6,013 bases of DNA from Planctomycetales bacterium (GTDB lineage Bacteria; Planctomycetota; UBA11346): positions 1 through 6,013 of the forward strand of contig JANYGY010000025.1 of assembly GCA_025362255.1 (NCBI GenBank), written 5' to 3'. Below are positions 1 through 5,727 of the stretch, piece after piece. Within the stretch, counting starts at the first letter, position 1. Every line of letters begins with the position of its first letter. Both the position numbers and the translations under genes were made by a program. The notes below the pieces were generated by a model. It saw nothing but the letters and a program-made list of their open reading frames with translations, made no database searches and was not told where the DNA came from.

Positions 1-206
1 CGCGGATAATCCTTGGCGAACGGTGTGCATGGCGTGACCAGGCGCTCGGGCCGGAGCTCGGTCCAATACCGACCATCGACACGGTCGCTGGGCGTCGACT
101 CTTGTCGACTCTGGTTCTGGTCGACAGGCTTTTCGGCGGCGGTGATGGTCGGGCTCAGGCTGATGGCGAGCGCACAGGCCAAAATGGATGCGGACAGGGT
201 CATCAT
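1..206 (-). CDS. Exported protein of unknown function, N-terminal fragment (runs off left edge)
   Basis: Reading the minus strand from ATG at 206-204 gives an open frame to the window edge without a stop: 68 complete codons. The protein starts MMTLSASILACALAISLS and continues PTITAAEKPVDQ, a classic Sec signal peptide with a hydrophobic core at residues 3-18 and a likely cleavage after the Ala-Ala at about 23-24. A polar linker rich in Gln, Ser and Asp follows, then the start of a folded part (DGRYWTELRPERLVTPCTPF). I do not recognise the family from this fragment; an export role is the only supported claim. A second ATG directly follows the first, and a GGA lies 8 nt upstream (215-217), which supports this start. 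The gene follows the esterase on the same strand after a 118-nt gap, but it has its own upstream operator-like repeat and palindrome, so it is probably transcribed from its own promoter. The shared operator suggests co-regulation with the esterase, hence possibly a role in glycan use (inference). Confidence 0.72.
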   Translation of the reverse strand, partial: MMTLSASILACALAISLSPTITAAEKPVDQNQSRQESTPSDRVDGRYWTELRPERLVTPCTPFAKDYP

Positions 207-229
207 AGTCGGATTCCAGTCGTTGGATG

Positions 230-248
230 AATCGCGAAGTTCGCGATT
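230..248. promoter_or_regulatory. Perfect 19-bp palindrome upstream of the left-edge exported protein gene
   Basis: The arms AATCGCGAA (230-238) and TTCGCGATT (240-248) are exact reverse complements around a single central G. The site lies 24-42 nt upstream of the start codon at 206 of the minus-strand partial gene, between that start and the operator-like repeat at 279-300. Nine perfect base pairs with a one-base centre fit a binding site for a dimeric regulator better than an RNA hairpin, because a one-base loop is too tight. It differs in sequence from the 279-300 element, so it may bind another protein. I saw no second copy upstream of the esterase gene. Function is inferred from symmetry and position only. 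Confidence 0.45.
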
Positions 249-278
249 GGAGGCATCATGATCAATACAAGGACCAAA

Positions 279-300
279 AATGATTGTTGAGGTAATCATT
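279..300 (-). promoter_or_regulatory. Operator-like inverted repeat, copy 1 (upstream of the left-edge gene)
   Basis: The element is AATGATT, 8 nt, AATCATT: a perfect 7-bp inverted repeat of 22 bp in total. It belongs to a longer block (271-301) that matches 2314-2345 at 28 of 32 aligned columns, with three substitutions and one single-base gap. It lies 72 nt before the ATG at 206, between the end of the esterase gene and the start of the partial gene, a position fit for a promoter operator. Its twin lies in front of the esterase gene in the same orientation. The symmetry and repetition are seen directly. Binding by the regulator encoded at 2435-3523 is inferred. Confidence 0.6.
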
Positions 301-324
301 AACCCATTTTCTGCGCGCAGATGA

Positions 325-2262
325 TCATTCGTCGCTGCGAAAAGGCGAGGCCGGCAACCCTGCGCCATTGTACAATGTACACGGTGGGTTGTTGCCCCAC
401 GCATAGCGCACTTTAGTAGGCACGCTGATCTGCGGACTTGAAACCACCACCGTGTCGCCCTCGATGCGGGCCTGTGCGATGAGCCACGGGCCGTCAGCCG
501 CGGCGAGGGCGAAACCGGCCAGATCATTCTTGGCGCTGAGGCCTTCGGTCACCTCGGTGAAGCTGACGCGCAGCGCGCCGTGATCAGGCGTCGCGCCTTT
601 GAAGATCGGCCCCGACCGCGCCACGTCAGTTTTTCCGTACACGTCATGCAGAGCCCACATCGCCAGTCGTTTGCCGACATCTTGCTTATTGGTCGGGTGG
701 ATGTCGTTGGCATCACCGATGTCGGTGATCACCGCCAAGCCGGTATGCGGCACGGTGGTGAACGTCTTCAATTGGGCCTGGCGCACATGAGCCCAGCCGG
801 AGTCCGCTTCGACGGGAGCCGTCTGCGCGGGTGTAAAATTCGCGAGCTGGACGATGCCGAATGGCAACGCGGGATTTTTGAAGCGCGCCCGCCAATCTGC
901 GATCAGGCCGGGCAGCAACACGTCATAGGGACTGGCGAGTTGGGCATTGGCCTCGCCCTGGTACCAGATGACGCCAGCCAGGGCCATCGGCACCAGCGGC
1001 TCGATCATCCCGTTCGACAGGCTGGTGATGACGTTGGGATCCGTGAGGCGGACCGGCGTTGGTGGCAGATCCTTGAGCGCCGTATTTTTTTCTCGGCGCC
1101 AAAGTCCGGCCAGTGGCAATGAAACAGTTCCGATATCGAGATGGAGTTCCTCCGGCTTGCCGGCCAAGCCACCGGCGCCGCCGGTGTCGAGCACGCGGAT
1201 CGCGATCACGTTGGTGCCCGCCTTCAGCACTCCCGCCGGAATCGTGTAGATGCGCGGTTCATACCAATTGATCGACGCGCCGACTTCGGTGCCATTGACC
1301 CAGGTCGTGTCTTGATCGTCGATCGCCCCGAGGTTGAGCGTCGCGGCGAGACCCGCTTGCGCAGCCGGCACCTCGACTGTCCGGCGAAACCACACCAGCC
1401 CGTCGAAATCAGGCAGGCCGGATTCTTCCCAATGACCGGGCTGTATGACCTGCGGCCATTCGCCGTCGGCAAATCCCTCCTCATTACGTCCCTGCGCGGG
1501 GCTGGCCCTGTGCCACCACTCGGCCATCTCAGACGAATAGAACTCGCCGGGCTCATGATCACCCATGCGATGGGCCCATTCCGCCATCACCGCCAACTCC
1601 TCCGCACCGCGATTGACCGCAGCAAGACCAGCAGCGCTGGTCCACGCCTCAATGCGCGTGCCACCCCAGGAAGCATTGACCAGGCCGATCGGCACATGCA
1701 GGTCACGGTGCAGCTCGCGGCCGAAGTAATAGCCCACCGCGGAAAAGCTGCGCACGCTGACGGGTGAGCACACCGACCAGCCGCCCACGGTCCGCGGCTG
1801 AGGAATCAGCGTGTAGCGCTTGGAGCCAGTGAATTGCCTGATCTGCGGCAGATCACCTGCCGCACATTCGGCCTCGGCATTGCGCGCGTTGCCCACTGAA
1901 AATTCCATATTCGATTGACCTGAACATAGCCAGACATCCCCGACCAGCAGATCACTGGCGGTGACCGTTTGCGCTCCACTCGCCGTCAAAAGGTAAGGTC
2001 CGCCCGCAGCCATCGGGGCAAAGGTCGCCTGCCACCGGCCGTCCGTACCCGCGACCGCATCCCGCGCTTGCTGAGCCAACGTGACATGGACCTTGTCCCC
2101 TGGAGTCGACCACCCCCACACTGGCAGGTTGTGATCCCGCTGGAGCACCGCGTGATCGGAAAAAACCGGCGTGAGAAAAGGCGTTGTTTCGGCGGCGGTG
2201 TTGGTCGAGCAAAAACTCACATTCAGTCCACAAATCATGAATGAGGTGCAGAGTAACTTCAT
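325..2262 (-). CDS. Secreted sialate O-acetylesterase-family carbohydrate esterase
   Basis: This is a 645-residue exported esterase of the SASA (sialate O-acetylesterase) family, SGNH-hydrolase fold, expected to remove acetyl groups from sugars of host or environmental glycans in the periplasm or outside the cell. With the start at 2262, residues 1-24 (MKLLCTSFMICGLNVSF...TAA) form a signal peptide. An N-terminal beta-rich region follows (about 30-105, SDHAVLQRD, LPVWGWSTPG). The catalytic Ser117 sits in GQSNM (115-119). NASWGGTRIEAWT and GVIWYQGEANA are typical conserved blocks, and the C-terminal D-x-H pair is Asp520/His522 in DANDIHP. Between the two halves (about 268-376) sits a jelly-roll-like insert (WFRRTVEVP, WVNGTEVG, NVIAIRVLD) resembling galactose-binding-type folds. 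The start at 2262 has GGAAA six nt upstream (2269-2273) and begins the signal peptide. A longer frame from 2364 would read through the operator and lacks a signal peptide at its start. The true substrate is not shown: the family also includes plant-glycan acetyl esterases. Confidence 0.9.
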   Translation of the reverse strand: MKLLCTSFMICGLNVSFCSTNTAAETTPFLTPVFSDHAVLQRDHNLPVWGWSTPGDKVHVTLAQQARDAVAGTDGRWQATFAPMAAGGPYLLTASGAQTVTASDLLVGDVWLCSGQSNMEFSVGNARNAEAECAAGDLPQIRQFTGSKRYTLIPQPRTVGGWSVCSPVSVRSFSAVGYYFGRELHRDLHVPIGLVNASWGGTRIEAWTSAAGLAAVNRGAEELAVMAEWAHRMGDHEPGEFYSSEMAEWWHRASPAQGRNEEGFADGEWPQVIQPGHWEESGLPDFDGLVWFRRTVEVPAAQAGLAATLNLGAIDDQDTTWVNGTEVGASINWYEPRIYTIPAGVLKAGTNVIAIRVLDTGGAGGLAGKPEELHLDIGTVSLPLAGLWRREKNTALKDLPPTPVRLTDPNVITSLSNGMIEPLVPMALAGVIWYQGEANAQLASPYDVLLPGLIADWRARFKNPALPFGIVQLANFTPAQTAPVEADSGWAHVRQAQLKTFTTVPHTGLAVITDIGDANDIHPTNKQDVGKRLAMWALHDVYGKTDVARSGPIFKGATPDHGALRVSFTEVTEGLSAKNDLAGFALAAADGPWLIAQARIEGDTVVVSSPQISVPTKVRYAWGNNPPCTLYNGAGLPASPFRSDE

Positions 2263-2322
2263 GGTCAGTTTCCGGTGGTTGGACGTACTATGGATTGGCT
2301 GATGAAGAGTACCGGGCCAAAA

Positions 2323-2344
2323 TATGATCGTTGAGATAATCATT
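2323..2344 (-). promoter_or_regulatory. Operator-like inverted repeat, copy 2 (esterase/regulator intergenic region)
   Basis: The element reads TATGATC, 8 nt, AATCATT. The spacer differs from that of copy 1 at one position (GTTGAGAT versus GTTGAGGT). The inverted repeat is less perfect than in copy 1, with the ATGAT/ATCAT core intact. It lies 60 nt before the esterase start at 2262 and about 90 nt before the regulator start at 2435, inside the 172-bp divergent intergenic region. A conserved TTTTGG-type stretch follows the operator on the minus strand in both copies. Placement allows control of the esterase promoter and possibly autoregulation of the divergent regulator gene; both are inferences. 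I could not assign -35 and -10 boxes with confidence. Confidence 0.6.
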
Positions 2345-2434
2345 ACATTGACGGAAATTTTCATAATCCTCCGATGGCATCACCGGCGCGATATTCCCAT
2401 AGATTAACGCGGATAAAATCCATCATCGTCTGGC

Positions 2435-3523
2435 GTGCACGAGCGTATCATCGTCAATAAAATCGTCTGTGGCATTCGTCAGGGCATCGCCCGAGGCACT
2501 TGGCCACGGAGTTCTCTTTTGCCAACCCGTGCCGAGCTGGCGCGGATCTTCGATACCTCACCGTCGACCATGCAAGTCGCCATCGGGGTATTGACCTCTG
2601 AAGGATCGCTGATTACGCGCAAGCGTGGTGGTACGGCGATTGTCGAGAAACCTCCTGAATGTGGTCGTTTCGCCTTGGTGATGTCAGACCACGGACCCCA
2701 ACCAAAAGATTCCTCACATCTATTCCATGAACAGCTGCTCGATGCGGTGGCGAACGTGTCCAAATGTTATCCCGGATGGCAAATGCAGGCTTGGTCACCT
2801 GCCGATCCCGAACTGGAGGCACTGATCCGCGTCGGGGCTCTTGATGGTATTTTTTACATCGGGACCCCACATAAAATCCCTGACACCACGGGAACCGGAA
2901 TTCCGCTGGCCTGCTATCATTATCCGGGTGCGCCCTGGTACGGCGATGTCAATTTGTCGATCAGCAAACAATCATTTTTTGAGACCTGCGTCCGCGCACT
3001 ACGTCGCGCCAAGCAGACCAGGATCGGCGTCTTGGATAATGGCGGAGGAATCTCGTCTGAAACGGCAGCCAAGTCATTGGGCGAGCATTTTTCCGACATC
3101 CGCAACGTCATCAATTCAGGCGGAGGCGATTGTCCGCCGGCCTGGATCCAACACTGCTATCCCATTGCCCCATTGAGCGCATATCACGCGACCCTCTTAC
3201 TCCTTCGCCATCCTTTCGATCGGCCTCAAGCACTGATTTTGGTAGATGATCACTTTCTGCCCCCCGTCCTAGAGGCTATTCGCGATCTTGGGTTGAAGAT
3301 TCCCACCGATATAGCCATCTGCGTCACCGGTTATAACGATGGAAGGGAAAGTGGTGATCAGTGTATGCGTGTCGGCTTCTCGGTCGAACCGCTCCTTCAC
3401 GAGATTCTGCGCCAACTCGAACTCCTTCGCCGCGGAACGATCGTGGCCAAGGAACTGGTGTGGCCTTATACCGACTTTTCGGACCCTGAATCACCGCCGC
3501 CCGCGAATCCAGCGGTCACCTGA
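2435..3523 (+). CDS. GntR-type transcription regulator with LacI/PBP1-like ligand-binding domain
   Basis: This 362-residue cytoplasmic regulator has two parts. Residues 1-70 form a GntR-family winged helix: an N-terminal helix (IVNKIVCGIRQGIARGTW), the hallmark LLPTRAELARIFDTSPSTMQ covering the recognition region, and the wing (GSLITRKRGGTAIV). Residues of about 77-340 resemble the periplasmic-binding-protein-like sensor of LacI/GalR regulators, with hydrophobic strand segments, RPQALILVDD (263-272), and LGLKIPTDIAICVTGYND (285-302), the last matching the 'GL.vP.Di.v.g.d' block of that fold. No transmembrane segment is seen, so the ligand is presumably a cytoplasmic sugar or glycan breakdown product. 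The start is GTG at 2435. An in-frame stop lies at 2414-2416 and no better start precedes the DNA-binding domain, but no clear Shine-Dalgarno sequence is visible. It is divergent from the esterase gene, and the duplicated operator nearby makes it the best candidate to bind there. Activator or repressor cannot be told from sequence. Confidence 0.85.
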   Translation: MHERIIVNKIVCGIRQGIARGTWPRSSLLPTRAELARIFDTSPSTMQVAIGVLTSEGSLITRKRGGTAIVEKPPECGRFALVMSDHGPQPKDSSHLFHEQLLDAVANVSKCYPGWQMQAWSPADPELEALIRVGALDGIFYIGTPHKIPDTTGTGIPLACYHYPGAPWYGDVNLSISKQSFFETCVRALRRAKQTRIGVLDNGGGISSETAAKSLGEHFSDIRNVINSGGGDCPPAWIQHCYPIAPLSAYHATLLLLRHPFDRPQALILVDDHFLPPVLEAIRDLGLKIPTDIAICVTGYNDGRESGDQCMRVGFSVEPLLHEILRQLELLRRGTIVAKELVWPYTDFSDPESPPPANPAVT

Positions 3524-3562
3524 TCGAGCGTACTTGTGACTTGCGGTTGCCCACGATTCGCC

Positions 3563-3567
3563 GGGAA
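3563..3567 (+). promoter_or_regulatory. Ribosome binding site deciding the KdsD start
   Basis: GGGAA lies 7 nt before the ATG at 3575. A GTG at 3536 in the same frame would add 13 residues (MTCGCPRFAGNDR) that do not look like the family N-terminus and has no comparable site upstream. The ATG at 3575 is therefore preferred. Confidence 0.6.
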
Positions 3568-3574
3568 TGATCGC

Positions 3575-4615
3575 ATGAACGTAGATGCCGACAGTGATCA
3601 GTCCCCCCTGCCGATCGACATCGTTTCGGTCATCGAAACCGTGTTGCGCACCGAGGGTCACGCTGTTCTCCAATTGGCGGATGCTGCTCTTGCCCAGACG
3701 GCGGCCCTGGAGTCAGCCTGCCGTCTGATCCACACCCGCTGTGGGGACGGCCTGCCCGGACGACTGGTGGTGACCGGGGTGGGCAAAGCCGGGCACATCG
3801 CACGCAAATTGGCGGCGACGTTCGCTTCGACTGGTACCCCCAGCCTATTCCTTCATCCCGCTGAAGGTCGCCACGGTGATCTCGGAATGGTGCAGACGGC
3901 GGATGTGGTGCTGGCCTTGAGCAACAGCGGTTCGAGTGAAGAGATCGTGGCGCTCTTGCCGACGCTTAAACACATCGGCTGTCGCGTGCTGGCCTTGACC
4001 GGTAAAATGGATTCGGTCCTTGGCCGGCATGCCGATATCACCCTGACCATTGGTGACGTGACCGAGGCCTGTCCGTTGGGGCTGGCGCCGTCGACCAGCA
4101 CGACGGTGATGCTTGCCTTGGGTGACGCCCTGGCCCTGACCGTGCAGCGGATGCGCGCGTTCACCCCTGAGCAATACGCCCGCTATCACCCGGGCGGCGC
4201 GTTGGGCCGCAAATTGATGACCTGCGCCGAGGCCATGCGTTCGGGCACGCGGGTACCTGCCGTACAACCTGGCACCGCGGTGCTGACGTGCCTCAAGGCG
4301 ATCACCTCGGCGCGAGCGGGCAGCGTGTTGGTGGTGGATCAGGAGAAGCGCCTGCTGGGAATCTTTACTGACGGTGATCTGCGTCGCGCGCTGGCGGCCC
4401 AGGCTGATGCGGGAGCAGTGCTGGCGGCGCCGGTTGAAACCCATGCCACCATGCCGTGTCGGAGCGTTCGTGGAGATGATCTAGTCCAGACGGCCCTGCG
4501 GCTTTACGCCGAAAAAAAGATCAACGAGCTGCCAGTAGTGGATTCTGAAGGTCGCCTGCTTGGGCTGTTGGATGTCCAGGATCTGGTGGATCGAGGATTT
4601 GAAATTGGCCGGTGA
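3575..4615 (+). CDS. kdsD: D-arabinose-5-phosphate isomerase (KdsD/KpsF/GutQ family)
   Basis: This cytoplasmic enzyme interconverts D-ribulose 5-phosphate and D-arabinose 5-phosphate, the first committed step towards Kdo, the inner-core sugar of lipopolysaccharide. The 346-residue protein is slightly longer than the E. coli enzyme (328). The SIS domain covers about 45-195, with VTGVGKAGHIARK (66-78), HPAEGRHGDLGM (94-105), LSNSGSSEEI (115-124) and EACPLGLAPSTSTT (164-177); HPGGALGRKL (205-214) follows. Lys71, Glu123, Glu164 and His205 align by spacing with the E. coli KdsD residues Lys59, Glu111, Glu152 and His193, so catalysis should be intact. Two CBS domains follow (about 218-275 and 285-345), marked by GIFTDGDLRRAL (262-273) and INELPVVDSEGRLLGLLDV. 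It starts 51 nt after the regulator stop on the same strand and could be read from the same transcript, but the functions are unrelated and a separate promoter is equally possible. The paralogues KpsF and GutQ cannot be excluded by sequence alone; no capsule or glucitol genes are in view. Confidence 0.9.
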   Translation: MNVDADSDQSPLPIDIVSVIETVLRTEGHAVLQLADAALAQTAALESACRLIHTRCGDGLPGRLVVTGVGKAGHIARKLAATFASTGTPSLFLHPAEGRHGDLGMVQTADVVLALSNSGSSEEIVALLPTLKHIGCRVLALTGKMDSVLGRHADITLTIGDVTEACPLGLAPSTSTTVMLALGDALALTVQRMRAFTPEQYARYHPGGALGRKLMTCAEAMRSGTRVPAVQPGTAVLTCLKAITSARAGSVLVVDQEKRLLGIFTDGDLRRALAAQADAGAVLAAPVETHATMPCRSVRGDDLVQTALRLYAEKKINELPVVDSEGRLLGLLDVQDLVDRGFEIGR

Positions 4616-4707
4616 CCGAATGCGGAATTCACCGTTTTAACCGTGGCAAAACGTTCAGCTGATTCTCCCGTTCCTTGACATCAATGGTGCAATTCCATGG
4701 TGCCGCC

Positions 4708-5655
4708 ATGCGAATTTCCCTGTCTATTTCCCTGCTCGCCATGGTGGCCGTCGGCCTGAATGCCGCAGAGCAGGTTCCACCCGCTCCACCAGTTCCGGCA
4801 GTTCCGAATGAAGTTCTGCCAGCTGCACCAGTCCCTGGCGCGAGCCCATGGACCACCAAGGGGCGCCTGGGTGCGTTCTTCAGCAACTCGACCACCAAAA
4901 ATGCCGACGCCAGCCACGATCCGACCATTGGTGGCGCGAATCGGACGACATCAGTTCTGTTGAGCGGTGACTACGACGCTGAATGGAAGGAAGGTTCTGA
5001 GTCGGTGCAACACATTCTCAAAGGACGCTTTGGCCGGCAGAAAAACAACGACCAGCCATCCGTCGAAAACCAGGACGAAGCGCGTTACGATGGCGTATAT
5101 CGCCATGAGCTTCGCGCACCCCATTTCGTCTATCTGGCTTGGGGCTTGGAAAGTGTTTTCACCGGACCCTATCAGGACGCACCGCTGCTTGCGCCCGACA
5201 ACAGCCATAACCCGTTTGATCCGCTGACTGCCAAGGTGTCCGCCGGTTACGGTCAGCGTTTTGCTGATTGGTCGCCCGCCGACAAATTCGAATGGCGGAT
5301 CGGTACGCGTGCGCAAAAGCGCTGGGGCAGTCAATTGCGCAGCGACGAGCGCGGTATCGAAACCGGCCTCGAAGCCTTCGCGCGCTACGAAGGCACCCCG
5401 GTGACTTACCACAAAGACCTGGCCTATTTCGTGCAGTACGAAGGGTTTTCCGAGTTCAATGATCTGCAGCACATCACCAACCTGGTGACTGCCGGACTGA
5501 CTTTTCAGCTGAGCAAATACATCAATCTCGAACTCGCCCTGCGCGCATTCTACGAGACCCGGCCAAAAGAAGATCTCGATGACAAGGCGCTGCCCGGCTA
5601 CAATCAATGGTCGCTCAAGCAGGACACCATGCTCGGTGTGGTTTATAATTTCTAA
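4708..5655 (+). CDS. Predicted outer-membrane beta-barrel protein (DUF3078/DUF481-like)
   Basis: This is a 315-residue exported protein of unknown function. Residues 1-20 (MRISLSISLLAMVAVGLNAA) are a signal peptide with cleavage likely before Glu-Gln. A proline/alanine-rich linker follows (about 22-46: VPPAPPVPAVP, LPAAPVPG). The remainder alternates short amphipathic strands and polar turns, as expected for a barrel (VLLSGDYDAEW, HILKGRFGRQ, ARYDGVYRHEL, LTAKVSAGYGQRF, FEWRIGTRAQKRWG, LTFQLSKYINLELALRAFYE). It ends in MLGVVYNF, the terminal aromatic residue typical of outer-membrane barrels. The last 50 residues fit the end of DUF3078-type proteins (polar strand, Q-x-K-x-x-x-x-x-G-V-x-Y-x-F). 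The start at 4708 is chosen because it begins the signal peptide; in-frame starts at 4675 (TTG) and 4684 (ATG) would add a polar stretch before it. The gene is 92 nt downstream of the isomerase with no intervening terminator, so co-transcription is plausible, and a strong terminator follows. The family label is from pattern recognition, not a search. Confidence 0.72.
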   Translation: MRISLSISLLAMVAVGLNAAEQVPPAPPVPAVPNEVLPAAPVPGASPWTTKGRLGAFFSNSTTKNADASHDPTIGGANRTTSVLLSGDYDAEWKEGSESVQHILKGRFGRQKNNDQPSVENQDEARYDGVYRHELRAPHFVYLAWGLESVFTGPYQDAPLLAPDNSHNPFDPLTAKVSAGYGQRFADWSPADKFEWRIGTRAQKRWGSQLRSDERGIETGLEAFARYEGTPVTYHKDLAYFVQYEGFSEFNDLQHITNLVTAGLTFQLSKYINLELALRAFYETRPKEDLDDKALPGYNQWSLKQDTMLGVVYNF

Positions 5656-5675
5656 AAGTCGGTTTGCTGACTTTT
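5654..5675. terminator. Hairpin overlapping the stop codon of the barrel gene, possibly a two-way terminator
   Basis: AAAAGTC (5654-5660) pairs with GACTTTT (5669-5675). With the adjoining GG/CT pairs the stem reaches 9 bp including one G-U, leaving a TTTG loop. A-rich on one side and T-rich on the other, it could stop transcription from either direction, including that of the convergent gene ending at 5728. It is weaker than the next hairpin and its function is inferred. Confidence 0.4.
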
Positions 5676-5689
5676 GCCCGGTTACGTCG

Positions 5690-5723
5690 CCCGATCTGGA
5701 ATGTTCCAGGTCGGGTATTTTTT
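5690..5723 (+). terminator. Strong intrinsic terminator after the barrel protein gene
   Basis: CCCGATCTGGAA (5690-5701) pairs with TTCCAGGTCGGG (5704-5715), with a single G-U pair; the innermost pairs probably open to form the loop. The stem is directly followed by TATTTTTT (5716-5723). This is a textbook rho-independent terminator for the plus-strand transcription unit. It lies only 35 nt after the stop at 5655 and just past the stop of the convergent minus-strand gene. Confidence 0.88.
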
Positions 5724-5727
5724 CATC

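Noticed and set aside
311..320. CTGCGCGCAG palindrome just after the esterase stop as a terminator
   Set aside because: Ten bases of alternating GC symmetry with no loop room and no T-run on the minus strand; can occur by chance in GC-rich DNA.
1141..1767. Plus-strand open frame (208 residues) inside the esterase gene
   Set aside because: Shadow of the esterase coding strand; composition dominated by Arg, Ala and Pro with no motif.
2186..2262. Lipoprotein signal peptide in the esterase (Cys near the end of the hydrophobic stretch)
   Set aside because: The residue before the Cys is Phe (VSFC), which does not fit a lipobox; a standard signal peptide with cleavage after TAA is the better reading.
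2348..2353. TTGACG as -35 box for the regulator gene
   Set aside because: No matching -10 hexamer at a normal spacing; promoter of the regulator remains unassigned.
3536..3574. Upstream GTG start for the isomerase
   Set aside because: The added residues are not family-like and lack a ribosome site, whereas the ATG at 3575 has GGGAA at good spacing.
3845..4444. Long minus-strand open frame (199 residues) opposite the isomerase gene
   Set aside because: It lies wholly antisense to a gene with all family motifs, its protein is rich in Arg, Gln and His as expected from a GC-rich shadow, and no family motif is visible.
4633..4653. CGTTTT ... AAAACG inverted repeat between the isomerase and barrel genes as a terminator
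   Set aside because: Only six mostly A-T pairs with a nine-base loop and no T-run after it; too weak to claim.
4675..4680. TTGACA as a -35 promoter box before the barrel gene
   Set aside because: No acceptable -10 box lies 16-18 nt downstream, and transcription would start at or after the start codon at 4708.
4951..5607. Minus-strand open frame (218 residues) opposite the barrel gene
   Set aside because: Antisense to a gene with a signal peptide, barrel pattern and terminator; it has no convincing start context and no recognisable domain.
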